A DNA stretch of 40,455 nt, from the NCBI GenBank assembly GCA_052400625.1, contig JBQTGH010000020.1; one strand, written 5' to 3'. The stretch is from Thermophagus sp052400625. GTDB taxonomy: Bacteria > Bacteroidota > Bacteroidia > Bacteroidales > Marinilabiliaceae. Every line of letters starts with the position of its first letter. Position 1 is the stretch's first letter. Made by a program: the position numbers and the translations under genes. This document shows positions 7,326 through 14,748 of the stretch, piece by piece. The notes beneath the pieces are model-generated. The model made no database searches, was not told the DNA's origin, and saw only the letters and a list, made by a program, of their open reading frames with translations.

Positions 7326-8771
7326 ATGAGACTTTTTGAAATCATTTTACTACTTATTAGCACAGTTTTTCCTTTTTATATTTCAACCAGAGGCTATCGT
7401 TTCAACAAAAAGTTTCCATTAATAATTATTGGAGGCTTAATTGTTCTGCATTTTATTTTTGAGGGCTATAGATGGCAAATGATACCAGGCTACTTAATGA
7501 CTCTAATTTTAGTTTGGTGTCTTTATAAAGAGCTTTTATTTTTTAAGGGAGGTTGGATTAAAAAAACAATTAGAGGATTAACATTTTTCATAATATTGAT
7601 ACTTGCCTGGGGTTTGCCCTATGTTCTGCCGGTTTTTAGTTTGCCAACACCTACCGGGAAATATAAAATAGGTTCAGATTATATTCATTTAAAAACCGAC
7701 AGAGAGGAGAAAATCACAGAAAATAGTGATGATAAAAGAGAACTGATGATTAAAGTGTGGTATCCCGCAGAAGTCAAAAATGAAGAGAAAGAACCCTATT
7801 TAAATGATGGCGAAAGAATTGGTTTTGCTGAAAAATATGGCTTACCAAAATCAACTTTCAATTATTTAGATTATGTTGAAACCCACACATACAAATCGCC
7901 TGAAGTAGCTAACGGAAAATTCCCTGTTTTAATTTTTTCCCACGGTTATTATTCCATAGCTTCCGGTTATTATGCTATTATAGAAGAACTTGTAAGTCAC
8001 GGTTATATTGTAATGAATATTAATCATACCTACGAAAGTACAGGAACATTGTTTCCGGACGGTACTATTCAACTCTACCATAAAGAATATGATGAAAAAC
8101 ATGTCAGTACTCAACAAATGGGAGAATTGGCGTGGAAAAGCCGGCAAGACTTTAACAATGCTAAAACTGAAGAAGAAAAACTTCTAATATCAAATCATAT
8201 TTTGAAAAACTATATTGCTGCAGAAATAACAAAACGGTGGTCAAAGGATATTTCTTCGGTAATTAATGAATTGGATACCTGGAATAAAGCATCATTTTTG
8301 GCAAATCATATAGATACAAATAAAATTGGTGTTTGCGGACATTCTCAGGGCGGTTCGGCGATAGGTCAATCAATTCTGGAAAATAACAGAATTGTTGCAG
8401 GTGTTAGTTTAGATGGCGTTCAATGGGGTGATATGATAGATTCGACCCTCACAAAACCCTTTCTCATTATTTCTTCAGACTGGAAATACCCACATCCAAA
8501 TTTTAATACCTATGCATTTAGAAATGGTAGTTCCATTGCTTTTTATGATGCTAAAATAAAAAATAGCGGTCACGCTAGTTTTATGGATATTCCATTAATG
8601 GTTCATTTACAATTTATAAACGAATCAGGAACGATAAATCCATACAAAGCCTTTAGGTTAACTACCGATGCATTATTGCAGTTTTTCGACATGTATTTAT
8701 TGGGCCATCCAACCAATTTAACAGACTTGAAAACTAAATATGGTGAATTTGAAATTATTCAAAAAGAATAA
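7326..8771 (+). CDS. membrane-anchored alpha/beta hydrolase, PAF-acetylhydrolase-like
   Basis: The protein is 481 residues from the ATG at 7326; an in-frame TTG at 7308 is the weaker start. About four hydrophobic helices fill the first ~110 residues. A hydrolase domain follows that resembles plasma/isoform-II platelet-activating-factor acetylhydrolases: KVWYPAE, then FPVLIFSHGYYS, the nucleophile elbow GHSQGG (Ser340), SLDGVQWG (Asp363) and SGHASFMDIPL (His416). These align in order and spacing with the Ser-Asp-His triad of that family. The likely activity is hydrolysis of an ester, possibly short-chain or oxidised lipid; the substrate is unknown. The fused N-terminal membrane domain is unlike the secreted eukaryotic enzymes. 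The gene is A+T-rich like its accessory neighbours. Confidence 0.8.
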   Translation: MRLFEIILLLISTVFPFYISTRGYRFNKKFPLIIIGGLIVLHFIFEGYRWQMIPGYLMTLILVWCLYKELLFFKGGWIKKTIRGLTFFIILILAWGLPYVLPVFSLPTPTGKYKIGSDYIHLKTDREEKITENSDDKRELMIKVWYPAEVKNEEKEPYLNDGERIGFAEKYGLPKSTFNYLDYVETHTYKSPEVANGKFPVLIFSHGYYSIASGYYAIIEELVSHGYIVMNINHTYESTGTLFPDGTIQLYHKEYDEKHVSTQQMGELAWKSRQDFNNAKTEEEKLLISNHILKNYIAAEITKRWSKDISSVINELDTWNKASFLANHIDTNKIGVCGHSQGGSAIGQSILENNRIVAGVSLDGVQWGDMIDSTLTKPFLIISSDWKYPHPNFNTYAFRNGSSIAFYDAKIKNSGHASFMDIPLMVHLQFINESGTINPYKAFRLTTDALLQFFDMYLLGHPTNLTDLKTKYGEFEIIQKE

Positions 8772-9026
8772 TTCAACCCAACACAATATTTAGGAGTATG
8801 AGCCGCTACAACTTGTTTAATAGGATGGGCCCTAACCTGTTTTAATACCTCAAAATTCAGTGAGGTTTAATCAGACATGTGTTTTCGGGGATGAGGTTGA
8901 ACGCTTTCAGTTCGTAATCGCTCCCATTTCTGAGATACATAGATGTTGTGGAGGGTCAGATTTTATGGCTACTGCTAATTCCGTATTCAATTGCTTTATC
9001 AATCCCGATTGTTGGGGGATAATGCT
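8772..9026. other. intergenic lead-in to the 21-bp array
   Basis: No gene, RNA or clear promoter is recognisable between the hydrolase stop and the first repeat unit. Confidence 0.5.
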
Positions 9027-9314
9027 TTTATGCTAAGGTCCCCGGGGTTTATGCTAAGGTCTCCGGGGTTTATGCTAAGGTCTCCGGGGTTTATGTTAAG
9101 GTCACCGGGGTTTATGTTAAGGTCACCGGGGTTTATGCTAAGGTTTCCGGGGTTTATGCTAAGGTCACCAGGGTTTATGCTAAGGTCACCGGGGTTTATG
9201 CTAAGGTTTCCGGGGTTTATGTTAAGGTCTCCGACGTTTATGCTAAGGTCTCCGACGTTTATGATTAGGTTAAAGAGGTTTATGATTAAGTCTAAGACCT
9301 TTATGCAGATTTAA
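9027..9314 (+). repeat. 21-bp tandem array, about 13.5 units (array 2)
   Basis: Thirteen head-to-tail 21-base units (first 9027-9047, thirteenth 9279-9299) are followed by a partial one from 9300. The typical unit begins TTTATGCTAAGGTC and ends with CCGGGG. Units 1-9 are nearly identical (C/T, A/T and C/T substitutions). Units 10-11 end CCGACG, and units 12-13 diverge and end AGAGG or AGACC, after which the array decays. There are no spacers, so it is not a CRISPR. The period is a multiple of three, so a 107-codon frame (8991-9314) reads a repeated MLRSPGF heptad, but a second frame is open too and I do not call a gene. The 3' edge shares AGACCTTTATGCAGA with array 1 at 3.7 kb. Confidence 0.95.
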
Positions 9315-9390
9315 AAGTCCGAAATTATTGGGGTGGTAATCAATCTGTGTCAACTTTGTATAATTTTGTTGGGGTTAAAAGAATTGTACC

Positions 9391-9780
9391 ATGAAAATAG
9401 ACCATATAGCCATCTGGACACGAGACCTTGATAAGGTTAGAGATTTTTATGTCAGGTATTTTGGTGCCCTGTGCAGTGGCAAATATGTGAATCCGCAAAA
9501 GAAATTCTCATCCTATTTCTTGTCGTTCGAAGGAGAGACTACCCGAATAGAGTTGATGCATAATCCCGATATCGGGGAGGGGGAGAGGAATGGTGCCTTT
9601 GCGCCGGGGTTGACTCATCTTGCCATCTCGGTAGGTAGCCGTCAGAATGTTGACCGTCTCACAGGGCAGCTGCGAACCGATGGTTATCGGGTTTTGGGTG
9701 AGCCACGAGTTACCGGTGACGGATATTACGAGAGTGTGGTAGAAGATTGCGAAGGGAACCGGCTTGAAATTACCGAATAG
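9391..9780 (+). CDS. VOC-superfamily (glyoxalase/bleomycin-resistance fold) protein
   Basis: This compact 129-residue protein contains one vicinal-oxygen-chelate domain, made of two beta-alpha-beta-beta-beta modules. It opens with the classic MKIDHIAIWTRDLDKVRDFY. The four metal ligand positions of glyoxalase I-like members appear to be present: His5, Glu54 (RIELMH), His76 (LTHLAISV) and Glu126 (RLEITE). It should therefore bind a divalent metal as a dimer. The substrate is not evident; lactoylglutathione-lyase-like activity, methylmalonyl-CoA epimerase-like activity or resistance roles are all possible from the fold alone. It starts at an ATG 80 bases after the repeat array and appears monocistronic. 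Confidence 0.87.
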   Translation: MKIDHIAIWTRDLDKVRDFYVRYFGALCSGKYVNPQKKFSSYFLSFEGETTRIELMHNPDIGEGERNGAFAPGLTHLAISVGSRQNVDRLTGQLRTDGYRVLGEPRVTGDGYYESVVEDCEGNRLEITE

Positions 9781-9952
9781 TTCAAGGATAGGAGGTTGCT
9801 TTATTGTTTATGCGCTATCCGGTTGACTCGGAAAAGTTTCCTTCTTTTTTTGGGTGAGGGACGTTTCTTTTCTGTTGGAATCGTTGTTCAGGTGGTGCTT
9901 TCGGCTCCAATCGTCATTCTCAGTTGATTCCATTGATGGGTTGTAATGACAT

Positions 9953-10804
9953 TCAACTCATTTTTTTTGCCGTTTCGTTGAAAAAATCTTCCAATTTGTG
10001 AATTCCGTATTGAGGGGATTGCATATCCATGGCCATGGTTGTCAGGAAAAATTCAATGGGCCCGTAAGTTTTTGGCCCGGTAAAAGTACGAACAGACCAC
10101 AATGCGAATTTTCTTAGCCAATCGGGTAAATGGATTATTTTTATGGGTTTTCCCATGGCCTTCAGAGCCAATGCGGCTATGTCATTTTGAGACAGTAAAT
10201 CGGGCCCTCCAATGTTTATCTCCTTTTTGTCCTGCTCCATGGCATCAACAATCACTTCAGCCAGATCTTTCCCATGAATTGGGTTCAGCTTTAATTCTCC
10301 GTTTCCGAAAAGATAAACTTTTCCGCCTTTGGCCATATTAAGAAAATCGCTCATATCCGAGAAAAATCCGTTGGGACGGACGATGCAGTGATCCAATCCG
10401 GAAGATTTTAGCGTATCGACCAACATTTCTTTTGCCGCACAAATTTTTAGGTGTCTGAGTTTTTCTCCGTTTAACACCGAGATGTAGATAAACTTTTTAA
10501 CACCGCATTTTTTCGCCTCCTCCAACAAATTGGCATTGGCCCGGTAATCCACATCCATATAGGTCAGACCATCTTTTTGTCTGGTAATCCCTACGGTACT
10601 GATCACGATATCCACCCCGTTGCAAATACCTGCCAATGTTTCGGGCTGAGTTACTTGTGCTTCAACAATTTCAAGGTTCGGAGCATTCAGGTTTACTTTC
10701 TCTTTTTTGCGGACGACGATTGTTGTTTCGTAGTCTCTTTTAATCAGTTCCTGTGTTATGAATTGTCCTAAATATCCGGTTGCGCCGGCTACTAAAATCT
10801 TCAT
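9953..10804 (-). CDS. atypical SDR / NmrA-like NAD(P)-binding protein
   Basis: The protein is 283 residues from the ATG at 10804, which puts the dinucleotide-binding motif GATGYLG at residues 7-13, as expected. A TTG further upstream (10888) would add 28 unrelated residues. Features of atypical short-chain dehydrogenases follow: GVDIVISTVGIT, then KKFIYISVLNGEK and IVRPNGFFSDM. The usual YxxxK active site is not present in standard form, which suits YbjT/NmrA-type members that act as redox sensors or as NDUFA9-like quinone-complex factors. The downstream yidC terminator separates it from the yidC transcript. Function and substrate are unknown. Confidence 0.82.
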   Translation of the reverse strand: MKILVAGATGYLGQFITQELIKRDYETTIVVRKKEKVNLNAPNLEIVEAQVTQPETLAGICNGVDIVISTVGITRQKDGLTYMDVDYRANANLLEEAKKCGVKKFIYISVLNGEKLRHLKICAAKEMLVDTLKSSGLDHCIVRPNGFFSDMSDFLNMAKGGKVYLFGNGELKLNPIHGKDLAEVIVDAMEQDKKEINIGGPDLLSQNDIAALALKAMGKPIKIIHLPDWLRKFALWSVRTFTGPKTYGPIEFFLTTMAMDMQSPQYGIHKLEDFFNETAKKMS

Positions 10805-10978
10805 TGTCGTATTGTTTATCATATCCGAATGTTGGGCCGGAAGCCAGAGGTCAGAGGCTCGAGGCCGGACATTTGATTTGTGTGTCAATTTATTATCAGT
10901 TTTATATGATTGGATGTGAGGTTGGTGAATTTAAGTTGCTATCATAGAGTGGCAAATGGTTTCACTGTTTAATTCATT

Positions 10979-11008
10979 AAAAAAAGACCGAGTTATCTAA
11001 ACCCGGCC
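10979..11008 (-). terminator. intrinsic terminator of yidC
   Basis: On the minus strand GGCCGGGTT pairs with AACTCGGTC (nine pairs, two of them G-T) around a short loop, followed by seven T residues. It begins 32 bases past the yidC stop codon. Confidence 0.75.
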
Positions 11009-11040
11009 TTCTTTATCATACTATTCACTATCTTCTTAAA

Positions 11041-12900
11041 CTATCTCCTTTTCCCTTTTCCGGCTTTTTGCATCTGTGCTTGTTGTTTTTGCATGGCTTC
11101 CAGTCGGGCTTGGAATTTAGATTTCTTCACCGGTTTTTTCTGATTGGCTTTCAGTTTGGCCATGATGGCCTCTTCGTCGACAAACTGGCGAATCAGGATG
11201 GTTTGTCCGATGGTGATCAGCGTTGAGATGAAATAATAGTAGCTGAGACCGGCGGCATAACTGTTAAAGAAGAAAAGGAACATCACCGGCATCATGTACA
11301 TCATACCTTTCATTCCCGGCATTTGAGCCGACGATTGGGTCATCTCCTGATTAATGCGGGTATAGATGATGTTGGTGATGGCCATCAGCAGTGTAAACAG
11401 ACTGACGTGATTGCCATAAAAGGGAATGTTGAAGGGCAGATTAAAGATACTGTCGTAGGTGGACAGATCGGAAGCCCAAAGGAAACTCTCCTGCCGCAAT
11501 TCGATGGAGGCGGGGAAGAAGCGGAACATGGCAATCAATATGGGCATTTGGAGCAGCATGGGCAGACATCCACCCATGGGGTTTACTCCGGCTTTACGGT
11601 ACAGCGCCATGGTTGCCTGCTGACGTTCCAGCGCTTTTTCCTTGGGAATGCGTTCGTTGATCTCTTCAATTTGTGGTTTCAGCACCCTCATCTTGGCCGT
11701 TGACATATAGGACTTATAGGTGAGCGGGAACAAAATCAATTTGATGAGAATGGTCAATATAAGTATGATAATACCATAGTTTCCGATGAAACCTTCAAGG
11801 AAGTTGAACACCGGAATAACCGCATATCGATTGATCCAGCCGAATATTCCCCACCCCAGCGGTAACAGTTGATGCAGGTCCAGATCTTTGAAGGAGCGAA
11901 GGGTGTAAAAGTGATTGGGGCCGAAGTAGAACTGCATCTCTACGGATGGGTTGTCCTCGAACCGGAAGGGGATGGCCAGTTCGGCTTGATTTTTCCGGAG
12001 CAACGGGCCGGCCGCATCTTCGTTGGTTTGAGTTTCAACCACGCCGCTGCCAAAAGTCTTATTGGCAATCAGGACAGAACTAAAAAACTGATCCTTAAAA
12101 GCGACCCATTTCAGAGGGGTACGAAGATCTTCGCTTTTATCTCCTTTCCCGGAAATGTCGTCAACCTCGTCCTGATAATATTTGAAATAGATCCCTGAAT
12201 ATTGTTGTTCAAATTGTCTTCCTTTCTCCTGAGCGGGCATGTTTTGAACCCATTCTAAATCGAGGGTGTTGCGCGGGGTGGCAAAGCTGTTGCCCAGATT
12301 TTGTGTTTCCAGAGAGTGATGGACCATAAAGCCATCCTCCGTGAGAGAATAATTCATGGCCAGTTTTTCACCATCGGGACCGCTTATTTCAAACGATATG
12401 GCATTATTTTGAATGTTGACTGCATCAAAGAAGAGGTCGTTGGTGTTATATATGCGGGTGTTGTAGGTAAAGGTAAAGCCGTAGCGGTTATCATCACCGC
12501 TGAAGAGAACCAGTGGACTCCCGTTGAAGGTTTTATAATCTTTTAATTGAACGGAATAAATGCGCCCTCCCAGATTGGAAAATTCCACTTTGATTTTTTC
12601 GTTTTCCAGAGTATAGAACTTTTGTTCTCCATCCAGATAGGGAGCAAGGATCCCGGCAGCTCTCATCAGGGAACTGTCATCACGGATGGGTTTTTGGATC
12701 CTTTGGGCAGCCTCAGCAACGTTATGGATGCTGTCGTTATTCATAACAGCCTGCTCTGCCTTAAGTTGTTCGATGCGGTTCAGAGAGTCGAGTTGTCGTT
12801 TTCTGGCTGCTATTTCTTCTTCCGAGGGTTTGTTGACCCAATAAAATAAAAGGAGTATAGCGGTAATTAGAAATAACCCGGTTATTGAATTTTTGTCCAT
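11041..12900 (-). CDS. yidC: membrane protein insertase YidC
   Basis: YidC inserts and folds proteins in the inner membrane, alone or with SecYEG. The 619-residue length fits the long Gram-negative form. The N-terminal signal-anchor helix (about 5-22) is followed by a large periplasmic beta-supersandwich domain (to about 340). The conserved C-terminal insertase core of five helices comes next, with GNYGIIILILTILIKLILFP, the KMRVLKPQIEEI cytoplasmic hairpin, NPMGGCLPMLLQMPILIAMF, and later helices around SYYYFISTLITIGQTILI. The extreme C-terminus is strongly basic (KKPVKKSKF, KAGKGKRR), as expected for ribosome contact. pyrG lies 102 bases upstream on the same strand, and the pair is probably co-transcribed. 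Confidence 0.97.
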   Translation of the reverse strand: MDKNSITGLFLITAILLLFYWVNKPSEEEIAARKRQLDSLNRIEQLKAEQAVMNNDSIHNVAEAAQRIQKPIRDDSSLMRAAGILAPYLDGEQKFYTLENEKIKVEFSNLGGRIYSVQLKDYKTFNGSPLVLFSGDDNRYGFTFTYNTRIYNTNDLFFDAVNIQNNAISFEISGPDGEKLAMNYSLTEDGFMVHHSLETQNLGNSFATPRNTLDLEWVQNMPAQEKGRQFEQQYSGIYFKYYQDEVDDISGKGDKSEDLRTPLKWVAFKDQFFSSVLIANKTFGSGVVETQTNEDAAGPLLRKNQAELAIPFRFEDNPSVEMQFYFGPNHFYTLRSFKDLDLHQLLPLGWGIFGWINRYAVIPVFNFLEGFIGNYGIIILILTILIKLILFPLTYKSYMSTAKMRVLKPQIEEINERIPKEKALERQQATMALYRKAGVNPMGGCLPMLLQMPILIAMFRFFPASIELRQESFLWASDLSTYDSIFNLPFNIPFYGNHVSLFTLLMAITNIIYTRINQEMTQSSAQMPGMKGMMYMMPVMFLFFFNSYAAGLSYYYFISTLITIGQTILIRQFVDEEAIMAKLKANQKKPVKKSKFQARLEAMQKQQAQMQKAGKGKRR

Positions 12901-13002
12901 AAAGTCTTGCGGTTTTTGCTTAAAAAAACAAGTTTTAAGTGTTAAATGCGTTGGCCGGCTTCAAATATGAGAAAATCTCACGAACTGCTGAAATATTAGC
13001 CT

Positions 13003-14616
13003 TTATTTTTCATCGGCCTGGCTAATGGCTGCTTTGACAAAAGCCAAAAACATGGGATGAGGGTTCAGCACCGTACTACTGTATTCGGGGTGGAATTGAA
13101 CGCCAACAAACCATTTGTGCGAAGGTATTTCCACGATTTCTACCAGTCCTGTTTCGGGATTGGTACCGGCACTGATCATCCCTGCAGCCTCGAATTGTTC
13201 CAGAAATTCATTGTTAAACTCGTAACGGTGGCGATGCCGTTCGTGCACCAGCTCTTTTTGATAGGCTTTGTGCGAGTTGGTATTTTTCTTCAGCTGACAT
13301 TCATAAGCGCCCAGACGCATGGTACCTCCCATGTCGGTAACATTTTTCTGATCTTCCATCAGGTCGATGACCGGATTGGGAGTGCTGTGATCCATCTCCG
13401 TTGAGTTGGCTTTCTTGAGTTTCAGAACGTCGCGTGCAAATTCAATAACAGCGCACTGCATACCCAGACAAATACCAAAGAAGGGAATGTTTTTCTCGCG
13501 GGCGTATTTAACCGCGGCCAATTTGCCTTCTATTCCTCGGTGTCCGAATCCCGGAGCCACCAGAATGCCATGAATATCTTTGAGTTTGTTTTCTATATTC
13601 TCCGGTGTCAGTTTTTCGGAGTGGATGAGTCGGATATCTACTTTATGATCGTTATAGGTGCCCGCGTGATGAAGTGATTCAATGATGGATTTGTAGGCAT
13701 CCGGCAATTCAACATATTTACCCACCAAGGCAATGCGAATGCCTTTTTTAGCGTTTTTGAGTTTCTCCAGAAAGGCTTTCCATTCTTTAAGTTCAGGTTT
13801 TCCTTCGATGGGAAGCTTAAGTTTTTCGAGGACGGTTTCATCCAGTCCTTCTTCCTGCATTTTTACCGGCACTTCATAGATGGAAGAGACGTCGATGGAT
13901 TGGATGACCGAACGGATATCCACATTACAAAAGAGCGCCACTTTTTTGCGTACGTCGGTGGTCAGCTCTTTTTCAGTACGTAGAACCAACACATCAGGTT
14001 GAACGCCGATTTCGAGCAGTGCTTTAACGGAGTGCTGGGTGGGTTTGGTTTTGAGCTCCCCACTGGCGGCCAAATAAGGAACCAGCGTCAGGTGAATGAC
14101 GATGGCTCGATGTCCCAGTTCCCATTTAAGCTGACGAACCGCCTCGATGTAGGGGAGGGATTCAATGTCGCCAACGGTTCCGCCAATTTCGGTGATGACC
14201 ACATCAAATTTGTGTTTGGTCCCCAGAAGTTTGATGTTGCGTTTTATCTCATCGGTGATGTGGGGGATAATCTGAACGGTTTTTCCCAGATAATCTCCTT
14301 TTCGCTCCTTGTTAATGACGTTCTGATATATACGCCCTGTTGTTACATTGTTGGCCTGTGATGTGGGAACATTCAGAAAGCGTTCATAATGCCCCAGGTC
14401 AAGATCGGTTTCGGCACCATCTTCCGTCACATAACATTCGCCATGTTCGTAGGGATTGAGCGTTCCGGGATCCACATTCAAATAGGGATCCAGTTTCTGA
14501 ATGGTAACATGATAACCACGGGCTTGCAATAATTTTGCCAGCGATGCTGAGATAATTCCTTTTCCCAATGAAGATGCTACACCGCCGGTGACAAAAACAT
14601 AACGTGTTTCGGGCAC
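13003..14616 (-). CDS. pyrG: CTP synthase
   Basis: CTP synthase makes CTP from UTP with ATP and glutamine. The N-terminal synthetase domain opens with VFVTGGVASSLGKGI, which includes the nucleotide P-loop. The C-terminal class I glutamine amidotransferase domain has the nucleophile Cys in FFGICLGMQCAV and the His-Glu pair in GVQFHPEYS. The GTG at 14616 gives MPETRYVFVTGG and 537 residues, the usual length and N-terminus. A TTG at 14625 would add three residues and cannot be excluded. No ATG is available, so a non-ATG start is required. A TAnnTTTG -7-like sequence lies upstream on the minus strand (14680-14673) but lacks a matching -33 element. Confidence 0.96.
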   Translation of the reverse strand: MPETRYVFVTGGVASSLGKGIISASLAKLLQARGYHVTIQKLDPYLNVDPGTLNPYEHGECYVTEDGAETDLDLGHYERFLNVPTSQANNVTTGRIYQNVINKERKGDYLGKTVQIIPHITDEIKRNIKLLGTKHKFDVVITEIGGTVGDIESLPYIEAVRQLKWELGHRAIVIHLTLVPYLAASGELKTKPTQHSVKALLEIGVQPDVLVLRTEKELTTDVRKKVALFCNVDIRSVIQSIDVSSIYEVPVKMQEEGLDETVLEKLKLPIEGKPELKEWKAFLEKLKNAKKGIRIALVGKYVELPDAYKSIIESLHHAGTYNDHKVDIRLIHSEKLTPENIENKLKDIHGILVAPGFGHRGIEGKLAAVKYAREKNIPFFGICLGMQCAVIEFARDVLKLKKANSTEMDHSTPNPVIDLMEDQKNVTDMGGTMRLGAYECQLKKNTNSHKAYQKELVHERHRHRYEFNNEFLEQFEAAGMISAGTNPETGLVEIVEIPSHKWFVGVQFHPEYSSTVLNPHPMFLAFVKAAISQADEK

Positions 14617-14748
14617 TTTTTTCAATATTTAAAGATTCAACGAATGGGCTTTTTTTGAAAAATATTAAGCCACAAAGTTAGCAAAAAGTACCCGGAATAT
14701 GACTTCATAATAAATAAAATGAAAGAAGAGGGCGGGCGTTATTCTTCC

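Noticed and set aside
8991..9314. 107-codon frame reading MLRSPGF repeats
   Set aside because: It exists because the repeat period is a multiple of three. Another frame through the array is also open, no domain or signal is present, and the frame begins and ends with the array.
9027..9314. CRISPR array
   Set aside because: The repeats are directly adjacent with no variable spacers and there are no cas genes nearby.
264..9390. A multi-gene defence island
   Set aside because: Only one possible nuclease is present, with no methylase, toxin-antitoxin pair, reverse transcriptase or other partner, so a system cannot be claimed.
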